NCBI GenBank assembly: GCA_024742475.1
Contig: JANSYI010000007.1
Location: 1 to 64,000 of the forward strand
DNA length: 64,000 nt
Direction of reading: 5' to 3'
From: a bacterium
GTDB taxonomy: Bacteria; Myxococcota_A; Polyangia; Nannocystales; Nannocystaceae
Positions 56,611 through 64,000 of this stretch are shown here, one piece after another; position 1 is the first letter of the stretch, and each line of letters opens with the position of its first letter. The translations under genes and the position numbers were made by a program. The notes under the pieces were generated by a model. That model saw only the letters and a list, made by a program, of their open reading frames with translations. It made no database searches and was not told the origin of the DNA.

Positions 56611-57531
56611 TCAGGGCTTCCACAGGACGCCGCGGGCGCTGGGGTCGAGGTCGGGGGTCGCTGCGGGGTCGCCCGTCAGCCGCAGGAGGACGCGGCCGCG
56701 TAGCGCCTCTTCGGGCAGCCAGCCCAGCGCGCGGGAGTCGCAGCACTCGCCGCCGTCGCGGTTGTCGGCGACGACGAGGTAGCCCGGCGCGTCCATCTCG
56801 ACCGGGCCGAAGTCGGCCGGTGGGAGATCGAGCCCCGGCCAGGTCGGGGGCGTGTCGGCCGTGCGCACGAGCACCGGGTAGCGGCGGGCGTCGCTGGTCT
56901 CGTACGCCAGGGTGCGCAAGGCAGGGTCGCCCTCTTCGAGCCGGATGCGGATCGGATCGGCGAGCTTCGTGGGGACCGGCTCGCCGTTGATCGACAGCCC
57001 GAGCGCCCCGGCGGGACCGTGAAAGGTGACGGTGTCCCCGGGCACCGCGAGGACTCGGCCCAGTCGCAGCGGTCCACGGTCGACCTTGACGATCCCGTCG
57101 CTGCGCGACTGCACCTTCTGCCAGTTCGCGTCGAGCTCCTCGCGGTCGACCATCGACGTGGGGATGCCGGTGTTGCGCAGCGTCCCTCGAGGCTCTTGCC
57201 GCGCGTCGGGGTGCCCGGCTTCGGCTTGCACCCCGTGGGGATCGACTTCGTCGAGGTCGTCCTCCCAGCGGCCCGGGCGAGCCATGCCCGGGTCGTACAG
57301 CACGATGTCGCCGCGTTCGAGGCTCCACGGATCGCGGGTGATCACCACGTGGTCGCTGTCGACCAGCGTGGGGGCCATGCCGTCGCCGTGCACCTGCACG
57401 ACGGTCGCAAAGCTCATCCGCACCATGACCAGCGCCGCGCCGCCGACCAGCGTCAACCACGCGATCCGGCTGGACCACGACCGACCCGGCGGTGGCGGGG
57501 GCGGCTCATCCTCTCGTCTGCGGCGGAACAT
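56611..57531 (-). CDS. Signal peptidase I-like protein lacking catalytic Ser and Lys
   Basis: 306 aa. N-terminal Arg/Pro-rich tail, one membrane helix (IAWLTLVGGAALVMVRMSF), then the S26 fold. Box B reads VHGDGMAPTL, with Gly51 where the Ser nucleophile of the SMxPTL motif belongs. Box D reads RLGRVLAVPGD, with Gly instead of the Lys general base of the KRVxGLPGD type. Box E is kept (VVADNRDGGECCDSR). So it probably cannot cleave signal peptides, and may bind substrates or regulate. No frameshift is seen. Adjacent to the thiamin genes. Confidence 0.85.
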   Translation of the reverse strand: MFRRRREDEPPPPPPGRSWSSRIAWLTLVGGAALVMVRMSFATVVQVHGDGMAPTLVDSDHVVITRDPWSLERGDIVLYDPGMARPGRWEDDLDEVDPHGVQAEAGHPDARQEPRGTLRNTGIPTSMVDREELDANWQKVQSRSDGIVKVDRGPLRLGRVLAVPGDTVTFHGPAGALGLSINGEPVPTKLADPIRIRLEEGDPALRTLAYETSDARRYPVLVRTADTPPTWPGLDLPPADFGPVEMDAPGYLVVADNRDGGECCDSRALGWLPEEALRGRVLLRLTGDPAATPDLDPSARGVLWKP

Positions 57532-58156
57532 CGGGGCGGAGCGTCAGCGCACGGGCGAACGCTCGCACAGTGTGGGCGAGGGCCTCCGCAGAACCCAAGA
57601 AACTGGAGATCGCGGCCAGCCCATACGCGCCCGCGGCGACGCACGCGGCCGCGTTGTCGGGCTCGACGCCGCCGAGCGCGAACACCCGGCCCCACCGCGC
57701 CCAGGCGCCCAGCGCCGCCACCCCGGCCGCCTGCTTGCGCCACGCGCTCGCCGTGCGCGGGGCGAAGACCGGCGCGAACACCAGGTAGTCCGCCGCCACG
57801 GCTCGTGGCTCGCCGTGCACCGACGCCCCCACGATTGCCTCGGGCCACGCTGCGCGGGCGCGCAGCAGCGCCTCCTCGCTCGGATCGCCCTTGAGCTGAA
57901 GCCCGCAGAGGCCCGCGTCTGCAGCGGGGCCGACCACGCGGTCGAGCTCGGCTGCGGCGCACGAGAGCAGCACCGGCAGCCCGGCGTCCACCGCAGCTCG
58001 GCGCAGCGTCTCCAGACGGCCTCGCGGCTCGAGCGGATCGCCGGCCGGCTCGCGCAGCAGCACCGCGAGATCGATCCCGTGCTCCAACGCCACGTCGACC
58101 ACGGTGCGAGGCACCGGGCCCATCGGCGGCGTGATCACCAGCAGCCGCGGGATCAC
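57506..58156 (-). CDS. Thiamine phosphate synthase (ThiE/TenI-like)
   Basis: 216 aa from GTG overlapping the thiG stop (GTGA). The TIM-barrel pattern of ThiE/TenI is present: LLREPAG (VREK equivalent), [24 protein letters not shown] (HLG equivalent), [19 protein letters not shown] and [20 protein letters not shown]. ThiE joins pyrimidine and thiazole phosphates; TenI aromatises the thiazole. The divergent early motifs make TenI-like activity as likely as ThiE. It ends inside the upstream region of the peptidase-like gene (26-bp overlap). Confidence 0.87.
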   Translation of the reverse strand: MIPRLLVITPPMGPVPRTVVDVALEHGIDLAVLLREPAGDPLEPRGRLETLRRAAVDAGLPVLLSCAAAELDRVVGPAADAGLCGLQLKGDPSEEALLRARAAWPEAIVGASVHGEPRAVAADYLVFAPVFAPRTASAWRKQAAGVAALGAWARWGRVFALGGVEPDNAAACVAAGAYGLAAISSFLGSAEALAHTVRAFARALTLRPDVPPQTRG

Positions 58157-58938
58157 TCGATCAGGCCGGCGGTCGGGCTCGACGCGTTGGCGTGGGCTCG
58201 CATGGGCATGCGTCCCGCCAAGAAGGCCTTGCGACCCGCTTCAATGCCCTGCCGCATCGCGTCGGCCATCAGGACCGGGTGTTTCGCCGCCGCGATCGCG
58301 GTGTTCATCAGCACGCCGTCGCAGCCGAGCTCCATGGCCACGGCCGCGTCGCTGGCCGTCCCGACCCCTGCGTCGACGATGACCGGGATCTTCGACTGCT
58401 CGAGGATCAGCCGCAGGTTGTGCGGGTTGCGAATGCCCATCCCGCTGCCGATCGGCGCAGCCAGGGGCATCACCGCAGCGCACCCCATGTCCTCGAGCTT
58501 GCGGCAGACGATCGGGTCGTCCGAGACGTAGGGCAGCACGGTGAAGCCGTCGTCGATCAGCTGCCGCGCGGCGCGAAGCGTCTGCTCGTTGTCCGGCAGC
58601 AGCGTGCGGGGGTCGCCGATCACCTCGAGCTTCACGAGGTCGGCGATGCCGAGCTCCCGCGCCAAGCGGAGCGTGCGGACGGCCTCGTCGGCGCTGTAGC
58701 AGCCGGCCGTGTTGGGCAGCAGCGTGTACTTGTCGCGGTCGATCCAGCTCAGGAGGTTGTCCTTGGCCTTGAGGTCGACCCGACGCAGCGCGACCGTGAC
58801 GATCTCCGCACCCGAGGCCTCGAGCGCGGCGGTCGTCTCCTGCGCGTCCTTGTACTTGCCGGTGCCCACCAGGAGGCGGGAGCGAAGCGTGCGACCCGCG
58901 AGGGTCCAGGTGTCTTGTGTGGGCGATGCTTGGGTCAC
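58153..58938 (-). CDS. thiG: Thiazole synthase ThiG
   Basis: 261 aa from GTG with an AGGAGG site seven bases upstream, inside the end of thiS. It builds the thiazole ring from DXP, ThiS thiocarboxylate and an amino-acid-derived imine. Family segments are [69 protein letters not shown] and [19 protein letters not shown]. Near-normal length. Part of thiS-thiG-thiE. Confidence 0.97.
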   Translation of the reverse strand: MTQASPTQDTWTLAGRTLRSRLLVGTGKYKDAQETTAALEASGAEIVTVALRRVDLKAKDNLLSWIDRDKYTLLPNTAGCYSADEAVRTLRLARELGIADLVKLEVIGDPRTLLPDNEQTLRAARQLIDDGFTVLPYVSDDPIVCRKLEDMGCAAVMPLAAPIGSGMGIRNPHNLRLILEQSKIPVIVDAGVGTASDAAVAMELGCDGVLMNTAIAAAKHPVLMADAMRQGIEAGRKAFLAGRMPMRAHANASSPTAGLIE

Positions 58939-58940
58939 GG

Positions 58941-59147
58941 TCAGCCTCCTCCGACGAATGTGACGATCTCCAGCCGGTCCCCAGGGGTCAGGGGCGTCTG
59001 CGCGTGCGCGGCTCGAGGAACGATCTCTCGGTTGCGTTCCACCGCCACCTGCTGGGCGTCGAGACCGAGGGCGCGCAGCAGGTCGGCGACGCTGCTGCCG
59101 TCCTCGATCGCGTGCGGCTCGCCATTGACGATGACGTCTTGCACCAT
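58941..59147 (-). CDS. thiS: Sulfur carrier protein ThiS
   Basis: 68 aa starting [20 protein letters not shown]. It has the ubiquitin-like fold, with [11 protein letters not shown] at its end; the terminal Gly-Gly is thiocarboxylated for sulfur transfer to ThiG. Its stop overlaps the region of the thiG ribosome-binding site. It starts the thiamin operon, but I found no TPP riboswitch in the 234 bp upstream. Confidence 0.94.
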   Translation of the reverse strand: MVQDVIVNGEPHAIEDGSSVADLLRALGLDAQQVAVERNREIVPRAAHAQTPLTPGDRLEIVTFVGGG

Positions 59148-59380
59148 CGCGAGATACCAACGCCGGGGGCCCACGTCACGCGCGCGGACGGCGGCCGACT
59201 GCGCTTCGGCCGGGGCGTTGAGGCTTTGTGCCACGGTGCAACGTGGTGCCTTTCCACCACTGTATGATTTCTGCAACAGCATGGGCTGCTAGAGGAAAAA
59301 CACGCACTTGTTCGATCGTCATTGATTCCAGTGGGTTAGCGAATGGGTGCGGGCTGTGCGGTCTGGCACGGTCCTCGCTT

Positions 59381-60133
59381 ATGGGTCTCGACATGCGCTC
59401 CCCCGCCCAGTCTCGCCGCCCCGCCATTCCCCTCGAGCGACTGCCCGTCCCCGAAGTGATCGCCGTGGTCGAGCCGTTCACGGTGGCGCGCCCTGAGGAG
59501 GTGGAGGCTCTCGCCGCGGCGTCGTCTCGCCTGCGCAAGACCTCCGGCACCGTGCTCGTCGAGGAGGGCGCGGCACCCGAGGGCGTATTCGTCGTGCTGC
59601 GGGGTCGGGTCAACCTCGTGCGCCAGGGCGCGGGGCGAGATCTCATCTTGAGCAGCCTCGGACCTGGCGACGTCATCGGAGAAGGCTGCGCGTTCGATGA
59701 CACCCCCATGTCGACCTCGGCCGTCACCGCGACGCCCAGCGAGCTGCTGCACATTCCCGCCGACGTCGTCGCCGCGCACGTCCGCCGGCAGCCCGAGACC
59801 CTCGTTCGCCTCATGCGGCTGATGTCCACCAAGCTGCGCGACATCGAGAACGTCGCGAGCAGCCTGGCCCTGCACGACGTCGAAGAGCGCCTGCGCCGTA
59901 CGCTCGTCCGCCTTGCCCAGCGGCAGGGTCGCCGCGCGCCCCAGAGCAGCGACTGGATCCTCGCGCCGGTGCCCACCCAGTCCGAGCTGGCCCGCATGGT
60001 CGGCTCGTGCCGCGAGACCGTCTCACGCACGCTCAGCGCCATGGCCCGCAACGGCCTGGTCAGCTCGAGCGGCCGGCGCATGATCCTCGACGAGCGACTC
60101 GTCAGCGGCGGCACCGAAGCCTCGGCCGCGTAG
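59381..60133 (+). CDS. Crp/Fnr-family transcription regulator
   Basis: 250 aa from ATG at MGLDMRSPAQSRR. The cyclic-nucleotide-binding-like domain (GTVLVEEGAAPEGVFVVLRG, IGEGCAFDD) is followed by the dimer helix and a winged helix (PTQSELARMVGSCRETVSRT, LSAMARNGLV). The Cys cluster of Fnr is absent, so it is not an O2 sensor of that type. It is divergent from thiS and followed by a strong terminator-like hairpin. Confidence 0.92.
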   Translation: MGLDMRSPAQSRRPAIPLERLPVPEVIAVVEPFTVARPEEVEALAAASSRLRKTSGTVLVEEGAAPEGVFVVLRGRVNLVRQGAGRDLILSSLGPGDVIGEGCAFDDTPMSTSAVTATPSELLHIPADVVAAHVRRQPETLVRLMRLMSTKLRDIENVASSLALHDVEERLRRTLVRLAQRQGRRAPQSSDWILAPVPTQSELARMVGSCRETVSRTLSAMARNGLVSSSGRRMILDERLVSGGTEASAA

Positions 60134-60153
60134 CGATCTCACTGCGCAGCGCA

Positions 60154-60185
60154 GAAGGCCTCCTCGGAACACCGAGGGGGCCTTC
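60154..60185 (+). terminator. Strong hairpin terminator after the Crp/Fnr gene
   Basis: GAAGGCCTCCTCGG pairs with CCGAGGGGGCCTTC (14 bp with one T-G wobble), loop AACA. It lies 21 bp after the stop codon and before alr. T-run weak. Confidence 0.75.
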
Positions 60186-60202
60186 GCACGTTGTGAGCCG
60201 CA

Positions 60203-61396
60203 ATGCCCGGGCGTATAAGCGAAGCGATGGGCCGTCCGGCACCGCAGCACCTCGGCACACGCGCCTCCGCGGCGATCGAGGTGCGTCCGACGTACGCCGA
60301 GATCGACACCTCGGCGCTGCGGCACAACCTGCAGCAGGTGCAGGCGCACGCCGACCGGGCGCGGGTCCTCGCGGTCGTCAAGGCCGACGGCTATGGCCAT
60401 GGGGCCGCCGAGGCGTCACGTGTCTTCATCGAGGCGGGCGCCTGGGGCCTGGCGGTGAGCCTGGTCGAGGAGGGCGTACAGCTGCGCGAGCGGGGCATTC
60501 ACGCCCCGGTCGTCGTGCTCGGCGGCGTGGCCCCCGGTTCGGCCGACGTGCTCGTGCATCGACAGCTCACGCCCGTCATCTGGGAGGTTGCCCAGCTCGA
60601 GCGGCTCAGCGAGGCGGTGCGAAGGATCGGCGCCCGTCAGGCGCGCGTGCACGTGAAGATCGACAGCGGCATGACCCGCTTGGGCGTCCTGCCTGGAGAC
60701 CTGGGCCCGCTGCTCGACTGGTTTGCGCGCGACCGGGGTCGCACCGTGCAGTTCGAAGGCGTCATGACGCACCTCGCCTGCGCCGACGACATGGGCGACG
60801 AACTCACCTCCAAGCGCCAGCTGAGCGTCTTCGAGGACTGTCTAGGCACCATCGCGGCCGCCGGGTTCGACCCGCCCTTGCGTCACGCCTGCAACTCCGC
60901 CGGCCTGGTCCGCTTTCGCCGGGCGCACTTCGACATGGTGCGCCCGGGCATTGCGCTGTACGGCTCCGCGTCGGCGCCCGACGTCCAGCTGGGCGGGCTC
61001 CGCCAGTCGATGAGCATGCGCAGCAGCGTCCTGGCCGTTCGCGAGGTGCCCGAGGGGGTCCGGGTCTCGTATGGGGGGCGCGACCGCTTGCATCGCCCCT
61101 CGCGGCTGGCCATCGTTCCGGTGGGCTACGCCGACGGCTACCCCCGCAACATGAGTGGGTCCGCGCAGATGCTCGTCCGCGGCCACCGCTGCCGCGTCGT
61201 CGGCAACATCACCATGGACGTCACCATGCTCGACGTCACCGACCTCCCCGGCGTGCGGGCCGGCGAGGCGGTGACCATGCTCGGGGATCAGGGGCTGGGA
61301 TCGATCGGACTGCACGAGATGGCGGACTGGTCGGGCACGCTCAGCTACGAGGTCACCTGCGGGGTCAGCAAGCGCGTGCCTCGACGCTACGCGTGA
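60203..61396 (+). CDS. alr: Alanine racemase
   Basis: 397 aa. It makes D-alanine for peptidoglycan. The PLP-binding Lys lies in VLAVVKADGYGHG (Lys60), and the second catalytic Tyr in the VSYGGRDRL region (near 289). Family segments are HVKIDSGMTRLGV, VMTHLACAD, RHACNSAGLVRF, DMVRPGIALYG and VPVGYADGYPRN. The start ATG 60203 gives a 29-residue N-tail; an ATG eight codons in is an alternative. Confidence 0.95.
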   Translation: MPGRISEAMGRPAPQHLGTRASAAIEVRPTYAEIDTSALRHNLQQVQAHADRARVLAVVKADGYGHGAAEASRVFIEAGAWGLAVSLVEEGVQLRERGIHAPVVVLGGVAPGSADVLVHRQLTPVIWEVAQLERLSEAVRRIGARQARVHVKIDSGMTRLGVLPGDLGPLLDWFARDRGRTVQFEGVMTHLACADDMGDELTSKRQLSVFEDCLGTIAAAGFDPPLRHACNSAGLVRFRRAHFDMVRPGIALYGSASAPDVQLGGLRQSMSMRSSVLAVREVPEGVRVSYGGRDRLHRPSRLAIVPVGYADGYPRNMSGSAQMLVRGHRCRVVGNITMDVTMLDVTDLPGVRAGEAVTMLGDQGLGSIGLHEMADWSGTLSYEVTCGVSKRVPRRYA

Positions 61397-61461
61397 GTTC
61401 GCCTCCGGCATGAACCCCTTCGCTGCTGGAACAAACGCGTTGAGCCTCCGGTCGAGGGTCC

Positions 61462-64000
61462 GTGGATTCTAGAAGACTCGCCATGGGCGCCGTGGGGGCC
61501 CTGCTGTTGGGCCTGCTGGCGTGGTGGATGCTGGGCGGTGAGTCGGCCGGGCCCGAGCAGGCCCCCGAGCACGGCTCGAGCGTTGTGGTCGAGGACGACC
61601 GGGTGTCGCGGAAGATGGCCCTTCGAGCGGACGCGCCAGACATCGACCCGGTGACGCTCGTCGGCGTGGTTCGAGACGAGAAAAAGCGTCCTCTGGCCGG
61701 TGCGGTCGTGCTGCTGACGCCCAAGAGCTTCGAGTCGAGCATGGGTCGCGCGGGCGAGCGGCCCCAGCCGGTGCACGTGCGCACGGACGCCGGAGGCGGG
61801 TTTTCGATCGCCGACGTTCCGGTCGGGCGGTACACGGTGTCGGCGAGCGCCAAGGGGTACCTCGCGGCCGGCCACCTCGCGGTGCGCGTGCTGCCCGGCG
61901 TAGACCCGGCGCCCATCGAGCTGCTTCTGAAAAAGGGCGGACACACGCTCTCTGGCCGCGTCGAGGACATCTCGGGCGGGCCCGTCGAGGCCGCGCTCGT
62001 CTCGGTGATCCGACACGATGGCCAGAACCTCCTGCGCCAGAGCTACGCACCGACCGCTGGCATCTCCGACGAGGACGGCGCGTTCGAGATGACGCTGCCC
62101 GATGGCACCTACAGCGCCACGGTCACGCACCCGGACTACGTGATGGCGATGAAGACCTTCGAGATCGCCGACGGGCCGCGAGCCGTGGCGTTTCGCGTGA
62201 CGCCCGGCGCGGTCATCGAGGGCGTGGTCAGGGTGCGCGGCAGCGAGGACGCCGTCGCCGACGCCATCGTCGTCGCAACGGCACCGTCGAAGAACCCCCA
62301 GGGCACGCCCTTTTCGATGCGAGGCTTCGGGGAGCACCGCGTCGTGGCCGATGAGAACGGTCGCTTTCGGCTCGCGGGGCTGCCTTCGGGCCTGCTTCAG
62401 CTCAACGCCGTCGCCAACGGGCATGCCTCGGCCGAAATGACGGAGGTGTCGGTCGGCATCGCCCAGACGGCGAGCGACGTGGTGGTCTGGGTCGAGCCTG
62501 CGTACACGATCAGCGGTTTCGTCGTCCCTCGAGGAAGCGAAGCGGACGAAGGGATCGAAGGGGTCTGGGTCGGTGCGCTCTCACTGCGGCCCCCGGGGTT
62601 GTCCGTGGCGCGCCAGCCCAGCGAAGCGGACGGCTTCTTCGAGATCCCTGGCGTGCAGCCAGGAAGCTACATGGTGGCCGCTCTCGGGGAAGACCACCTC
62701 CCGAACCTCACCGGCACCTCGGCGACGGTCGAGGACGAGGACGTGTCCGGGGTTCTGGTCGAAATGGCCGCGGGCGTGACGATCCGTGGGCGTATCGATC
62801 CGCCTGGTCCCGCCACCGTCTCGCTTCGTGTCAACGGGGAAGGGATGGGCCTCACCGACGTCCTGTCGGGGATCGGCAACGCCCTCGTTCGAACGCGGAC
62901 CGACGAAGACGGCCGCTTCGAGCTGCGCCCGGTGTCTCCCGGTGAGCTCGAAATCGTGGCGGAGGCCGACGACGGCAGCCGCGGCGCGCTGAAGCTCGAG
63001 GTCAGCGACGAAGGCGAAGACGACGTCGTGGTCGACGTGGAGCCCCGCGTGTCCTTCGAGGGCACCGTGGTGACCGCGGGCGGGGAGCCGGTCACCGATG
63101 CAAAGGTCGCCGTGACGCGCGTGGACAAGGACCCCGAGCCCATGGCGCTGTCGTTCTCGGTCAACGACAACCCCCTCTTCGGCGATGGTGCGCCCACGGG
63201 CGAGGACGGCACGTTCACCGTGCGCGGTCTCGAGCCCGGCGAATACGAAGTCACCGTGCGCGCGGGCAAGGGGCCATCGCTGAAGTTCGGGGACGGGGAG
63301 CAGGTGGACGAACCTCGGCGCTACACGATCCCTGACGACGGCCTGCGCGGCGTCGAACTCGTCGTCGAGGGGCGGGGCGGCGAGATCACGGGCGTCGTGA
63401 TCGACGCGGACGGGGCACCCGTCGCCGACGCGTGGGTCACCGCATCGCTCGAAGGCGGCGGCAAGGCGTGGATGAAGGAGTTCGTACGCGCCCGTCGGCC
63501 CCGTCGCGGCCGGGAGCTCGAAGCCACGATGCAGGACGAACCGTCGAGTCAGCCCGGCGCGGGAGCCCTGTCCGGCTTCGCGGCGGAAGACCCGGTGCTC
63601 ACGAACGGCAGCGGCCGATTCACGATCTCGGGCCTTCGTGAGGGGACGTATCGCGTGGTCGCCGAAGCGGCAGGCGGTGGCCGACGGGTCTCCGAGGACG
63701 GCGTCGAGCTCGGCGCGGACCTGACGCTCGAAGTCGAGACGCTCGCGGGCATCGAAGGCCAGCTCACCAAGGGATCGACGCCGGTCCCGAGTTACGCCCT
63801 CACGGTCAAGGGACCGATGGGCCGCAGCAAGCAGGTCAGCAACGCCAAGGGCGAGTTCTACGTCGATGGGCTCGACCCGGGTACGTACACGGTGCAGGCG
63901 CGCGCCGACGTGGGCGTGGCGAAGGCCGAGGTCGAAGTCGAGGAAGGCAGCACGGCGCAGGTGAACCTCGAGGCCGAGCCCTTCGGCACGCTCACCGGCA
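61462..64000 (+). CDS. Carboxypeptidase-regulatory-like (CarboxypepD_reg) repeat protein, 3' end beyond the window
   Basis: At least 846 residues, open to the right edge. It starts at GTG (VDSRRLAMGAVGALLLGLLA) with GAGGG just upstream; an ATG seven codons in is possible. One N-terminal membrane helix is followed by many beta-sandwich units, each with a turn of the form D-G-F/R-F-x-I/L then V-x-P-G-x-Y, e.g. DAGGGFSIADVPVGRYTVSA, ADGFFEIPGVQPGSYMVAAL, EDGTFTVRGLEPGEYEVTVR and GSGRFTISGLREGTYRVVAE. About eight or more such repeats are visible. Outer-surface structural or adhesion role likely. Confidence 0.88.
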   Translation, partial: MDSRRLAMGAVGALLLGLLAWWMLGGESAGPEQAPEHGSSVVVEDDRVSRKMALRADAPDIDPVTLVGVVRDEKKRPLAGAVVLLTPKSFESSMGRAGERPQPVHVRTDAGGGFSIADVPVGRYTVSASAKGYLAAGHLAVRVLPGVDPAPIELLLKKGGHTLSGRVEDISGGPVEAALVSVIRHDGQNLLRQSYAPTAGISDEDGAFEMTLPDGTYSATVTHPDYVMAMKTFEIADGPRAVAFRVTPGAVIEGVVRVRGSEDAVADAIVVATAPSKNPQGTPFSMRGFGEHRVVADENGRFRLAGLPSGLLQLNAVANGHASAEMTEVSVGIAQTASDVVVWVEPAYTISGFVVPRGSEADEGIEGVWVGALSLRPPGLSVARQPSEADGFFEIPGVQPGSYMVAALGEDHLPNLTGTSATVEDEDVSGVLVEMAAGVTIRGRIDPPGPATVSLRVNGEGMGLTDVLSGIGNALVRTRTDEDGRFELRPVSPGELEIVAEADDGSRGALKLEVSDEGEDDVVVDVEPRVSFEGTVVTAGGEPVTDAKVAVTRVDKDPEPMALSFSVNDNPLFGDGAPTGEDGTFTVRGLEPGEYEVTVRAGKGPSLKFGDGEQVDEPRRYTIPDDGLRGVELVVEGRGGEITGVVIDADGAPVADAWVTASLEGGGKAWMKEFVRARRPRRGRELEATMQDEPSSQPGAGALSGFAAEDPVLTNGSGRFTISGLREGTYRVVAEAAGGGRRVSEDGVELGADLTLEVETLAGIEGQLTKGSTPVPSYALTVKGPMGRSKQVSNAKGEFYVDGLDPGTYTVQARADVGVAKAEVEVEEGSTAQVNLEAEPFGTLTG

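Noticed and set aside
59148..59380. TPP riboswitch upstream of thiS
   Set aside because: I searched the minus strand for the CUGAGA and ACCUGA...GGAUAAUGC elements and found neither.

Overview
The window is GC-rich DNA from a myxobacterium-like genome. I infer a member of Myxococcota close to the Nannocystales. The grounds are: secreted proteins built from repeated double-cysteine modules; lipoproteins with Asp/Thr/Ser/Gly/Pro-rich linkers behind the lipobox; an FHA-tailed Ser/Thr kinase; PQQ-propeller and NlpC/P60 lipoproteins; frequent GTG/TTG starts; and tightly overlapping genes. No species can be named from sequence alone.

Left edge (1-3812): the 3' end of a translationally coupled operon with a SPASM-type radical SAM protein (cut by the window), a NodU-type carbamoyltransferase carrying an extra C-terminal PqqD/RRE-like winged helix, and a DUF6445-like oxygenase candidate. 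It looks like a tailoring set for a peptide natural product.

Chromosomal block 1 (4027-39371): mostly housekeeping and envelope genes. These include CsbD, an AI-2E family permease, a PfpI/DJ-1 protein, a PhzF protein, penicillin-binding protein 1A, a NadD fused to a Rossmann/DUF2520 oxidoreductase module, a ClpA/B-like AAA+ protein, a PQQ lipoprotein, a [2Fe-2S] thioredoxin-like ferredoxin, a threonine dehydratase-like enzyme, and a DUF938 methyltransferase. They are followed by a short MurE-type ligase overlapping an NlpC/P60 hydrolase, SelD with an in-frame UGA (selenocysteine), an S41 protease, a lysoplasmalogenase, a leucyl aminopeptidase, two Cys-module proteins next to a kinase, a second NlpC/P60 lipoprotein, an ATP-grasp protein, TruA, a SpoU methylase, a c-type-heme lipoprotein, an Rpn-type nuclease and a PI-PLC-like lipoprotein.

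Genomic island (41274-56518, about 15.2 kb): integrated in the 3' half of tRNA-Thr(CGT). The intact tRNA lies at 56473-56548 on the minus strand. A 45-bp direct repeat of its 3' half forms the left end, beside a tyrosine integrase split by a -1 frame change on a G6 tract. Paired 10-bp AAGGGTGCRC repeats lie inside each end and are probable integrase arm sites. The island carries an AlpA-like regulator, a serine recombinase, terminase small- and large-subunit candidates but no capsid, portal or tail gene, and probable defence cargo: an Abi_C protein, a DUF3800-like protein, a PD-(D/E)xK nuclease, and a frameshifted XRE regulator coupled to a HEPN-motif protein. It resembles a phage satellite or degraded prophage. 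A third copy of the tRNA 3' end with its terminator (39401-39470) marks an older tandem insertion (39471-41305) that holds a metalloprotease lipoprotein.

Chromosomal block 2 (56611-64000): a signal peptidase I homologue lacking both catalytic residues, thiS-thiG-thiE, a Crp/Fnr regulator, alanine racemase, and a large carboxypeptidase-regulatory-domain protein that runs off the right edge.
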